Made by a program: the position numbers and the translations under genes. Below, piece by piece: positions 36,654-47,816 of a stretch of DNA of 64,000 nt. Below the pieces are notes generated by a model. It searched no databases. It was not told the DNA's origin and saw only the letters and a list, made by a program, of their open reading frames with translations. Origin of the DNA: Dendrocalamus latiflorus (Eukaryota; Streptophyta; Magnoliopsida; Poales; Poaceae); the NCBI GenBank assembly GCA_017311315.1, contig CM029663.1, positions 19,515,412-19,579,411 on the forward strand. Reading direction: 5' to 3'. Numbering within the stretch: the first letter of the stretch is position 1; every line of letters starts with the position of its first letter.

Positions 36654-37334
36654 TAGGGGTGTAAACAGAGCGGATACAGAAGGATATTGCTCATCCTATA
36701 TTCTTTTTCATATTTTTTATCGGAGTCAGAGTCAGACAGATAGTGCCGGATACGAATACGAATACGGATATTTTCGGTCATGAATACGGAGTGAATACAT
36801 GCCGCTCCGAATACGGATAGTTTCGGTCACGAATATTTAATCGGATAATGCACAAAAGCAAATTTCACATAGTGACAGCGACAAATTAAGCAACTAGTAA
36901 ATCCTAGCTAACAAAGTAGCAAGTAAATGATAGAGACCAGTTAAACAAGTAGTAGCTAACTAGCTACATGTCACATGGTTCAAAAGTACGAATTGCCCAT
37001 AACCAAGTAGTTAAGTACATCACTAGTTCATTTAACTTCATTACATTTAGCAAATGATTTCACAAGGCCTTCGTATCTGGTATTCGGTATCCAAAGAGGC
37101 CAGGTATCCGACTCCGTTTCCGTATCCGGTAACTATCCGAAAAAATACCCGGATAGTTTCGTATCCGTTGGATAATACTTATTCCGAATCCGTTTCCGTA
37201 TCCGACAAAAAATATCCAACTCCGTTTCCGTATCCGACAAAACCTTCGGATATCTGAAAATTTTCTCCGAATTGTATCCGAATTAAAACGGACGGACGGA
37301 TGGTCGGAAAATATCCGCTCTATTTGCACCCCTA
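36654..37334. mobile_element. Non-autonomous hAT element C inside the last NIPA9-like exon (681 bp)
   Basis: Perfect 8-bp duplication ATGCTGTG (36646-36653 and 37335-37342). The inverted ends TAGGGGTGTAAACAGAGCGG and its counterpart at 37312-37334 match at 21 of 23 positions. The subterminal regions carry many GTATCCG/CGGATAC words, the equivalent of the CTCGAG clusters in element A. It encodes no transposase. It interrupts the terminal coding exon of the minus-strand NIPA gene. Confidence 0.92.
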
Positions 37335-40300
37335 ATGCTGTGGGTACGCTCCACACTACTCTTCAAAAACTTCTGCGCTGGCCTAGGTATGCGTGCAATC
37401 AATCGGGTTGAAGTAACAAGAAGTATCACTCCCGTAATAATGAAGAACCTGCAAGGAACATTAATTCTTTAGTTTCTCTTCTAGCAGTCAATGCTCTACT
37501 TGTAAGTTGTGGTGTGTGTTCCAAATTGAATCAGAGAGCACAAAGAGGAACAGCACATTTTTTGTTCAATGGAAATTTGTCGATCAAGAAAATATGCCTC
37601 CAGTCCAACACTGAAATTATTGTCCTAATATCTTGCTGATTTATCTAGCAGTATCAACTATCAAGTAGTTATTTCAGTAAAACTGACTTCATAAACCAGC
37701 AGCCAAATTGTTGTAACTAAAAACTTCATAAATTTTATCATGATCAAAGTAAAACCACCAAAACTTATGTAACAAGGACATGCTGTAGATGAGTTCCAGC
37801 AACCTCTAGGTGCAGCATTAAATGAAATTGCTATGCAAAAAATAATTGTACATTATAGTAGCTAAGTATTGAAGCCAGAGAGAAGGGGCCCAAATCAGTC
37901 AACAACAAGCACACAATACACAAGAAAAACAAAATATAGTGTAAAAAATATTACCATCCAAGAAAAGAGAAAAAAACGGCCTGTGGGAGCTGTTGGAAGA
38001 TGTTCATCAAGTGCAACCATACCAGCTACAACACCAGACACAATAGCTGCCACTGATGTACATGTGGACACAACAATTGCCCTCCCATGCTTCAGACCTC
38101 GAGTCTGCACGAACGAAATGTCCCATTATAGTGGAAAATAAAATGAAAGCAGGACAGAATCAATCAAAAACTACTAGAGAAGTCCTCAAGGCAGATGTTA
38201 AAAACACATATATTCATCAAATGGACTAGTGCAATTTAACAAAACAAACAAGAAAATGTCTGCAATTAGGCAAACAACTAAACTTTTGCATATCATTGAT
38301 GCCGAGTGAACACATGCAAGTGAAGTTTTTAAACCTCAAATTTAGTGAACATTATGTGGCATCACAAGTTATCTGGATCATATCCTAGCCTTTATGCATT
38401 TTTAGAATCTTTTCTATCTCTAGTCTCTAACCCACTATGCAGCCCCACTTCACAGTTCACACCCCTGGTCCTGCTTCACAGACACAGACATTAACACTAC
38501 TCTGTGCCCCCATGTGGTGTACCCTACATTTCAAGGTGTGGGCATCATAAACTTAGTATAAGAGTTCAACTAACATCTACATGTTTTCTAGAAACACCAC
38601 AAAAACACTGTTTAAATTTTATCAGGGCCACAGTGCACACTATGAAGCAGGGATGCACATCTCCAGGAAGCCAGATATACCTGATATATAAATCCCACAG
38701 CACTGCAGGCCACACTACAAGAAATGGCAGCTGGGACAACAATCTTCGGAAAGCCCATTGCAGACATCACGAAACCCATCTTAGAGATAACCGATGAAAT
38801 GCTATACATGAAATACAGTTATAAGTCATGCCTACACATTGGGTCATTAAATATTTGTAAACTGAAAAAAAAACGTCCTGAAACACATTGAAGTTTTTGT
38901 TCATATCATGATAAATGTATGATTCTAAGCAATATAAGATCCCCTCAACGAATTGAAATAGATAGTATGAAGTTTTTGATGGATGAAAAAGCCTGATTTT
39001 AAGTCATATATGACCTCAGAGATGAAAGGCCTCATGAAAGGCTGTAAAACACAGTGATAAATGCAAATGGATAGTACGAAATTACCCAAACAAAATGCCT
39101 GATTCTAAGCCGTATATGATCTCCTCAATCACTTCGGGTCCAGTCTGCATTGATGCATGGTGTCAATATCTGCAATGCGCAAACACGAATTCCAAATTTT
39201 AGAAATGCTCACCAACTCTTGTTCACACCTTTGCCTTTTGTAGATATGAAGCCAAGTGTTGAGCAGAACCTTAATTGGCATACACCATTAAAATTTTCCA
39301 TCAATCTCAAGTTAGAATTCAAGTTCATCAAAACTATGATAATAAAAACCATCCTAGTACCCTACAAAATGACTCATGTTTCCTAATGACATTTAGATAT
39401 AGGATTTTTTTTCCAAGAATCAAATGGGAACAAATTGGTCCGACAAAAGCGCGGTTTTAACACTTCCTTAACTTCAGCAAGCAGGTTTCTTGGGAGCTAA
39501 CAAAGAAGTATTTGGCAAAACATAATTTATATATGGAAATGCAAGAGTAGTATGTATGTAATGCATGCCTAAAATTCTTGTTGGTGGGTCAGAATGTTGA
39601 AACAGAATGGATATAACAAATTGTGTAGGAGAAAATACACTTGTTTTGGTAGGAAGCAAACTTTAGTGGGTGTAACAAAACCTATGCAGCACAGAGTATG
39701 GTACCCTACAAACAAGATGACAATGGAGAGCACTAGCCAAGGTATATTGAAAAGAGGAATCTTATCCACTTTCTGCTCCTCGCCTCCAATGTGAAGGTTG
39801 TGAGTATGTTTCTATCTTGTCGCCGTTAGATGTAATGTGAAGGTTGTGAGTATGATTCACCTATCGTGCCGAGGCCAGCCAACGTAATCGCCACCCAATC
39901 GAGGCCATTCACGACCTCCTTGAGGTAAAAGTGGGAGAAGACGCAGAGCATGGCGAGTCCGCAGCCGGTAATCGGCTGCACAACGGAGACCTGTGAAGAA
40001 AGCAAACGCCACCATCAGTCAATCAGCACAAGCCATCCAGTGACACCACGGTTGCGCAAAAACGCAGAGAAGTGGGGAGAAGAGAAAGGGAGCGGAGGAG
40101 CAGGCAACGCACCGGGGCCTGCGAGAGCGCGGTGAGCATGAGCGCGGCCCCGCACATGTCCCTGAGGAACCCGCTCATCCAGAGCCTGCTGAGCGCGTAC
40201 GCCCGAATCACCTGCGCACAACGCCAAGAGGGAGTCACCGCCACGATCTGGAACGGAAGGAAGGAGAAGGGGGCGAGAGGAGGAAGGGGGGACCTTGAGC

Positions 40301-40401
40301 TTGAAGATGGGAGGGAGGATGAGGGTGCCCTTCTTCTGGAGGACCTTGCCGATGTTGTTGCCGGCGGCGCCGGCCAGCGTGAGCGCCACCGACCCCCACA
40401 T
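37283..40401 (-). CDS. NIPA9: NIPA9-like magnesium transporter, frameshifted, with transposon-derived C-terminus
   Basis: Multi-pass membrane protein of the NIPA/DMT family (putative Mg2+ transport). Exons on -: 40401-40294, 40211-40113, 39990-39861, 39783-39710, 39269-39213, 39144-39086, 38801-38681, 38104-37955 and 37448-37283. Conserved pieces: GNNIGKVLQKKGTL at the start, CGAALMLTALSQAP, LAMLCVFSHFYLKEV, EVIEEIIYGLESGILFG, MGFPKIVVPAAISCSVACSA and TGVILLVTSTRLIARIPRP. Two lesions. (i) In exon 8 a run of seven A (plus strand, near 37970) puts the last helix one base out of frame with everything upstream; six would keep frame. (ii) Exon 9 runs into hAT element C, replacing about 33 native residues by about 16 transposon-coded ones and a stop at 37283. 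Either a decaying gene or a sequence error plus a real insertion. Confidence 0.85.
38895..39085 (-). repeat. Decayed copies of NIPA9-like exon 6 within intron 6
   Basis: The exon 6 segment (plus strand, GCCTGATTCTAAGCCGTATA around 39097) has two degraded look-alikes at about 38990 (GCCTGATTTTAAGTCATATA) and about 38917 (TATGATTCTAAGCAATATAA). The first also shares upstream flank (GATAGTATGAA against GATAGTACGAA). They carry no splice sites or usable frame, so they look like old local duplications. Confidence 0.5.
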
Positions 40402-40784
40402 CTCGCGCTCGCCTCCGCCGACCGATCCGACTCACTGGCTGCGCGTGGGATTTTTTACCACCTTTTTTGGAAGGGCGGAGCTGGGGGCGAGGAGGAGACC
40501 ACGAGGGGAGTTGGAAGGGAGGTGGTGGCCGAGTCGCGTGGCAGCGTGCGCTTTTTCGGCCGCGCGGCCGTGCCCGTGCCTGCACCCCGACGGCACGCAG
40601 TTTTGTTGTCTTGCAGCTGCCGCGGCCCGCGTGACTGCGGGACGGAGGGGATCTCGATTTTGGTCGGCTTGGGCTTTGGATGCGGACGATCCGCAGATCT
40701 CGGGCCAAACTTGCTGCTCTGTACCGTCTCCTCGCATGATTTCACGAACCGAGTGCCGCGCGCTCCAGCAGAGCGGTTTGCACT

Positions 40785-42428
40785 CAGAGACGGATTTACA
40801 GGAGTTCATGGGTGTTCAGCTGAACACCTAAATTTTTTAACAAAAAACCTAGTATATATAAAGTATAATACATATATATGTATAGTTGGGCCAAATAAAC
40901 TGTTTATAGCCACAATTCAGCCGCCGGCAGTAGCCCGCGACCGCACGTGAAGCCAGACCCAGCCCATTTTCTGTCCGCGCGACCGCGGCCTGCCTTCCCC
41001 CGGTCCCGGTCCCCACTCCCCCCGATCCCCATTGCCATTTGCGTTCGCGTGGAACCTAACCCTAGCCTCGCCACTTCCGCTCTGCCGCGGCGCCTCCGCT
41101 CCGCCGGCGACCGCCTCGCCGCCTCCGCTCCGCCACGGCGCCTTCGCCCTCCGCCTCTGCTCCACATGGCCGCCTCCGCCCTCCGCTCCGCCAGCGGCCG
41201 CACCTCGCAGCCTCCACCCTCCGGGTTCCGGCTAGATTTGGGCTCTCTGGGACTCCGGCTCCGTGCCCACGCCGGCGCACCGCCACCGCAGACCGCGTCA
41301 CGCACTCACACCGTCACCTCCGGCCCTCCGCTCTGCCAGTGAGTACTTCTGTGCTGTACTGCACTACTGCTGTTAGTGCTGTATGTGTAAAGACGAGCAT
41401 GCACTACTGCTGTTAGTGTTCTCCGCTCCCTCCCGATATGGGCTTTCTGATCAAGTTTGTTGAGGTAAATTTGCAGTTTTGTCATCTTTATATGTAATGT
41501 CAAACTTTGTGTTCAATGTTTTCTGATTGAACAATCAGGATGACGATGATTACTCGATCTACACATTCCCTTCTTGGATACATTCAGATATTATGGACGA
41601 CAACATTCTCATTGAGGGGGCCACAAAACTGGATTCTTCCACTGACAGCAAAAGAACTGATGGAGGAGAGTTGGAGAAACTGAACGCAATTTATATAATT
41701 GATTTCAGTGATCTGTCCATTGGTGAGCAGCCAGTTAACTTTGTTTCCTAGAAACTAGGCATTGATTACTCTTTGTTTTCATGTCTATATTTAAAATAAT
41801 TTGCATGATGCATCACTGATTGATGAAACTGGAGATGGAATTACCATGTGTAAAAGATGTATAAATTAAGCACATTTACCTTGTTCACTACTTTCTTCTT
41901 GGAGAGAGAACAAGATATACGAGAGTGCAATCAAAGTTTTGTCAAATTCTAAATAAAGTTTACATTGAACTTGTGAGATTAAATGTAAATGTTGTTTTTG
42001 TTAACAGGGGATCCTTTATGTGACTTAATTCCACTGCACCTGGATGTTTTCCGTGGTGATATTGGTCTTCTCAGGGAGTTCCTGCGAAGCTATCAGCTTC
42101 CTTTCCTGAGAGGGGAATCGAATAATGATATATACAAGTTAGTGCAAAATACAAAGTTCAGCAGGGCATCATATCGTGCAATGTAAGTACATTTGCTTGT
42201 CAGAAATCAGAGTTAATTCCCATCACTCATGCTTTATCCAACTGATTCATTTGCTGCTTATGATAAGGACAACTTGATTAGGAATAATATCTTTATATTA
42301 TTTAAGATATTATCCCTAGTATGAACAATTATATGTTAACTATTATTACTGTAGATTTTTATGTTTTGTACTGAAAAATATTTTTACAACTTCAAACATC
42401 CATTCTAAAATTCTTGCGTCCGCCACTG
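40785..42428 (+). mobile_element. Pack-hAT: hAT element carrying host gene fragments (1644 bp)
   Basis: Perfect 8-bp duplication TTTGCACT (40777-40784 and 42429-42436). Ends CAGAGACGGATTTAC and GCGTCCGCCACTG form short inverted repeats of the CAGNGNCGGA class. It encodes no transposase. Instead the interior holds a GC-rich 5'-exon-like stretch (about 40940-41340) and two exons of a recognisable protein separated by an intron with good splice sites. It lies about 380 bp upstream of the NIPA9-like start codon, in the presumed promoter. Confidence 0.85.
41539..42182 (+). pseudogene. Captured fragment of a kinase/phosphotransferase-like gene (two exons)
   Basis: Exons 41539-41722 and 42008-42182, bordered by CAG acceptors and GT donors and joining in frame. 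The translation contains WIHSDIMDDN (the HxDxxxxN catalytic loop of aminoglycoside-phosphotransferase/kinase-like folds), then IIDFSDLSIGDPLCDLIP across the splice (the metal-binding Asp motif), then LHLDVFRGDIGLLREFL. From memory this resembles the C-terminal domain of the plant F-box/JmjC protein of the Arabidopsis At1g78280 type. It is internal only, with no proper start or stop, hence a captured fragment. It is well preserved, so capture is probably recent. The donor identity is my recollection and needs a search. Confidence 0.65.
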
Positions 42429-42705
42429 TTTGCACTTACAGTGAGTAGCATTGGCAATGAGGAGTGGACATAATCGTGATCACCATTGTTGCCTGATAAT
42501 GGAAACGTCTCGATTAAATCTGCAAACGGAGAATCCAAGACAACGCAGAGGTAATGAATCGAATCATGAGAATGGACATTGGGAGCGGGAGCCACAAGTT
42601 CATCATTCTCCCAACAAATCCCTCTCATCCAAACACCCCGTGAGACCGCAAAAATAAACCGAAGTTGTCAATGCTGAAAAAGGCAAAACAATACTAAGGC
42701 ACTAC

Positions 42706-45700
42706 CAGGGGCGGATGTACAGTGTTGGGCCGGGGTCAAGTGACACCGACGACCTCTGGCCCAACCCACATACCCCACCATATATTTTAGCTAGTGACCC
42801 CCATGAAAAATTACAGTGACCCCAGTCCCCAGCGGCCCAGGCGTCCAGCCCACACAGCCCACACACGCTTCGTCTTCTCCCCTGTGCAAGCTACTCAGCG
42901 ACGGCGCGACGCTTCGTCTTCTAGTTCCGCTTCGGCGCTTCGCCGAATCGCCGTTCGCCCGCGGTTACGCCCAGGCCCATCACCGCGCTGCCGTGGCCAC
43001 GGGACGGGAGCCTGCGCCCTGCGGTCGACGCGCGTACGTTGATCCAGTAGATCGAGCACCTCCAGTACGTACATGCATTAGCGAGCGTCCGAGCGATGGC
43101 TGTCCGAGCATCCGAGCGATGGCTGTGCTTCTTTTTTATACATATGCATGGACGCGCGTACATGCATTTTATTCTACATTTCTACTGCACACTTCCTCAG
43201 AAGTCAGATGTTTGCTTCTTTTTTTGTTTTTCAGTTTGGCTGTGCTTTGTTTGGGTTAATTTGGCAAGGAATAAGTGGCCCTTGGTGAAAGTGATATACC
43301 CAAGAACAGAGGAGTTTTAGACTTTTAGTTGCTGCAGGCTTTGATCCTGATACACGACATGTAATTTTTTTAATTAATGTAAACTTGTTTATGACATTTT
43401 CCTTTTGGTTTCCTTCTTGCATTCTGAAACATGATTGATTTTGTGTTTCTTTGTTCAGAAACTAGTTCTTTCCTAAAGAGTGAAGAAACTGATGGAGTGA
43501 TAGTTGCAGCGCTTTTCAATCAGTGTAATCTTACTTCCAAGCTTCAAGAAAAATGTCAAGTAAGGAGTTTTGCCCTATGTAATGTATATGCTATATCTAT
43601 TATTCAGCTTCATGTTCTAATTTTTAAATATCTCCCTAACCTGACAGGTAGTAATACCATAATGGAACGATTTTTAAAAAGGAAACTACCACCAACCAAT
43701 GATGCAGATGGTCCTAGAAGGACTTTGACAGGAGATGAAGATGGCCCATCAAATGTTAATCATACCACTCGTCCATTGTTGTTGTCGCGAAAAGAGGTAA
43801 ATTTGAATGAAATTCCTTATGATCCGCCCGATAGGAAGAGAATATCACAATACATAGGCCCAAAGCTACAAGATAAGATAAGGCGCAAGTATTTGATTAG
43901 AGGGCCATACAGACCACCACCTGGCTTTAAATATCCACAAAAGGTTATATCAGGCAAGTCACGCCGATTTAATCCTGAATGGTTTACTATGTATGATTGG
44001 CTAGAGTACAGTGAGAAAGTAGACAAATGCTTTTGTTTGTATTGCTACTTGTTCCGAGATAGTATTGAAGGCCAAGGTGGGAATGATGCATTCACAGTAG
44101 ATGGTTGGTCATCTTGGAACAAATCGGACAGGCTTAGAGACCATGTTGGCGGTCCTAGTAGTTTTCATAACACAGCGGTTAAAAGATGTGACAATTTGCT
44201 AAAGGAAGATCAATCAGTTGGTGCAGCTCTGAAAAAACAAAGTAATGCAGATAAAGAGAAGCACAAAATACGGTTAAATACTTCTATTAATGCCGTCCGG
44301 TACTTGTTGCATCAAGGCTTAGCTTTTCGTGGCCACGATGAATCAGAAAAGTCTACCAACAGGGGAAATTTTCTAGAGTTGGTAAAGCTTTTGGCAGAGC
44401 AAAATGAAACTGTAAAGAAGGTGGTTCTAGGAAATGCTCCTGGAAATAACAAAATGGTGGCTCCATCCATTCAAAAGGATATTGCTAATTGCTTTGCTGA
44501 GGTAATAAATCTATAAAAGTACCTTTATTCATTTTTTATTCAGATGGTGCCAACTTTCAATGTACTTTTTTATAAAATAAATTTTATTGTCTTGTGCAGA
44601 TCATAGTGAAATCTATTATTGAAGAAATTGGTGGTGATGTATTTTGTTTATTGGTTGATGAGTCCGCTGATGTCTCCGATAAAGAACAGATGGCTGTGGT
44701 ACTGCGGTATGTTGACAAGTGTGGAGCAATAAAAGAAAGACTTACTGGTATTGTTCATGTGAAAGAAACATCGGCTTCATGTCTGAAATCTAACATTGAT
44801 TATCTGTTCACAAAATATGGATTGAGCATAAAACAAGTTAGAGGCCAAGGCTATGACGGAGCCAGCAACATGAGAGGTGAGTTTAATGGTTTGAGAGCTT
44901 TGATCATGAGAGAAAATAGCTCGGCATACTATGTCCATTGCTTTGCTCACCAACTTCAGTTAGTCATTGTAGCAGTTGCTAAGAAAAATGATGATATTAG
45001 TGATTTTTTGACATGATATCTCTGTTGATTACTGTTGCCGGAGCTTCTTGCAAAAGAAAAGATATGATTCGAGAAAGTCAACAGGAAAGAGTAAAGAAAG
45101 CCATAAGCAATGGACAGCTTGCTAGTGGATCCGGATTAAATCAGGAACAGTCTCTTCAAAGAGCTGGGGACACTCGTTGGTGTTCTCACTATAAGACCTT
45201 AAAGAGTGTAAACAATCTGTTCCCTGACATTATTGAAGTGCTCCAGTATGTTGAGAAAGATGGTCCAAATGACGATAAGAAACGACAGGCTCGTGGTCTC
45301 TTGGATTATCTTAGAGATTTTGATTTTGTGTTTCATTTGCACTTGATGTTGCTTATCTTGGGACATGCAAATGCTTTGGCACTATCTTTGCAAAGGAAAG
45401 ACAAAGATATATTGGAGGCCATGCTTGAGGTGAAATTAACCAAACAGAGATTTCAACAAATTAGAGATGATGGCTGGGAATCTCTATTGGAGGCAACATA
45501 TTCCTTTTGTGCAGATCAAGGTATTTCTAAGTTGGACATGGAAGAAGAGTATATAGATCGTCGCAAACCAAGGAAAAAAACTAACCGTACTAATTATCAG
45601 CACTACAGATATGATTGCTTAAATCCTGTTATTGACTTGCAACTTACAGAGTTCAATGATCGTTTCAATGAGGTAAATTCGAATTTGTTAACTCACATGG

Positions 45701-46353
45701 CTGCATTCAGTCCAATGAATTCCTTTGATGCTTTCAAGCATGATAGTTTAATAGAGCTAGCCAAGTCATATCCAAATGATTTTAATTCAAGCCAACTGAA
45801 GGATCTTGATCTTGAGCTTCATATTTATATTGATAATGTTCGAGCGGATGAAAGATTTGCCAAATTGGACACTATTTCTCAACTTGCTAAACTGATGGTG
45901 GATACAAAAAAGCATCTTGCTTTTCCTTTGGTATATCAACTCCTCAAATTAGTACTTGTGCTGCCTGTTGCCACCGCGTCAGTGGAGAGATGTTTTTCGG
46001 TAATGAAAATTGTGAAAACGGTATTACGGAATCGAATTAGTGATGTATTTATGAATGATTCAATCATATGCTTCGTGGAGCCAAGCCTTTTAGCTACAAT
46101 TCCAAATGACGATGTGATAGCTCTTTTTCAAAAGATGGGAACTCGCAAAGAGAATATTTGAGAGGTAACTATTGTTAATTTCTTACAATGATATTTCTTG
46201 TTATCAACTTATCATGTACTGCTGTTAATTTATTCAGTGTATTATGCATGCATGGAACTATAGTACTAGTTTATTACTAGTTATTAGCCTCCATCAATTA
46301 GTGATGTATGTTTATAGTGACCCCGGCGATCGTTTTTCCTGGATCCGCCCCTG
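42706..46353 (+). mobile_element. Autonomous-type hAT element D (3648 bp)
   Basis: Flanked by GGCACTAC (42698-42705) and GACACTAC (46354-46361), 7 of 8 matching. Inverted ends CAGGGGCGGAT / ATCCGCCCCTG. Both subterminal regions carry GTGACCCC words. It contains a transposase gene that is complete except for one frameshift. Element D begins only 278 bp from the end of the Pack-hAT and belongs to the same CAGNGNCGGA terminal class. Confidence 0.9.
43662..46161 (+). pseudogene. hAT transposase, ZMYM1-like (TTF zinc finger, DUF4371, hAT dimerisation), one frameshift
   Basis: Nuclear DNA-binding transposase. The start is taken at 43662, the ATG opening MERFLKRK, usual for this group; the frame extends upstream but without family character. 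Exon 43662-44501 is followed by an intron (GT at 44502, CAG before 44600) and the exon from 44600. Order: TTF-type zinc finger around RFNPEWF and CFCLYCYLF; DUF4371 region with LLVDESADVSDKEQM (catalytic Asp segment), GYDGASNMRG and HCFAHQLQL; C-terminal dimerisation domain LPVATASVERCFSVMK, ending at 46161. At 45004-45009 a run of six T puts the frame out by one; seven would keep it open. This is the only lesion I see, so it was inactivated very recently or the base is a sequencing error. Confidence 0.88.
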
Positions 46354-46361
46354 GACACTAC

Positions 46362-47816
46362 TACTTTACTACCGTCTGCCTGTCATGCCCAGCTAGGCCT
46401 ACAAGCCAGCAACTGCCCTTTGAACGTTTGGTGCTGGGTTGATCGAGTATCATATGATGTCCTTGCACCAAAATTGGACCAGCTCTTCATTAGAGAAAAA
46501 AAAAAGAGGGATCAACTCAAAATTCTGGAGTCACCAAAATGTCAATCATTTCAATTCAATTAAAGATCAGACCTGCTGCACTACCACACTTCCACAATGT
46601 TTCATCAGAGACAGTTGCATGAAGGGCATTCACAAATAACAACTATGCAGTAAATCATATCGGATCTAGAACCAAGTCATATCATCTGTGCCTATGACCA
46701 CATATTGGAGTGAATGGTTCCACGTTATGCTAACAAAAACAAGTAAAGTTCAGAACGGAATTCTGTCAATACTTCTGAAAGCATGAAATGAATACCCTTT
46801 GCTAAAATGTTACTTCGTAATGCAAGCAACATTTTGTCGTGTTGTTTTTCCCTTATCATGAAAGGCTAACAAGTATGATGAGTTTAGGCACGCATTCTAA
46901 TTGAGCAAAATACTATAACTGAATAACTTAAACATCAGCTAGTGTCATCGGATACGACGGAACATTGGAGTATTTGATATGAAAACGACCAAAGACATTG
47001 ATGTCCACAGTAAGATAATGATGTGTGTTTCGAACAGAGAAAGCTAGAAAATCAACAGTAAGTACACAAATGCAATGATTTGAGGAAATTGCAGAAAACA
47101 GGATGCCACGAACTACATTGATAAAGTGGATTAGTGCTGCAATAATGCACCAAACATTACTGTCAGAAACTTGGAATAACCTAACAAGGATAAGTTGTTA
47201 ACTTCCACAAGGCCAAAATCTAGTCATTTCTGGGCAAAGTAGGCATATCAAACCGTTAAATCATTAAACATCATAACCCACCTCATATGATAGCAACATT
47301 GGGCTACAACACATCAAAAACAAATACAAAAATTTACATACCATAAAAACATAAAAATTTGGGGCAGGGTTGGAGAAAAAATGCTGAAAGTCCTATCATC
47401 GAGACATCCATACAATTATAACCTCAAACACAAGGGCACTTAAATGATTTGGCATAACACAAGTTCTATCAAAATTTCTTGGTAAACCCAGTGCAATCAT
47501 ACAATGCTTTGAACCATACACGTCGAATGTCACTAATTGAAAACAACAGTCTTAAAATTAATTAAAGGAATTTCTAATTCCAGGCTCCTCATTTGCAAAT
47601 TATCTTGGATTCCCACGAAAAGGCATGGCATCATATAAAGGAGATTCGCTACCGCAATAAACAAAATGAGCAACCACGGGACTGCACACTGAGCAACCTA
47701 CAGCATGACGGGAAGCAAATCATCATCTATAGCACCCAAGAAAGACACTAAACCAGCCACACAAGGAGTACCTGCTAAGGAGTATAGCCCAAACACTGTC
47801 CTGAGCCTTGACTGCC
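46362..47816. other. Intergenic region, 3' side of NMT
   Basis: AT-rich, no credible gene. The right part (about 47400-47816) should include the 3' UTR of the minus-strand NMT gene. No transposon ends were recognised. Confidence 0.45.

Noticed and set aside
37060..37356. 98-codon minus-strand frame overlapping the end of the NIPA9-like gene
   Set aside because: It is in a different frame from the NIPA exon and is mostly the GGATAC/GTATCC repeat of hAT element C.
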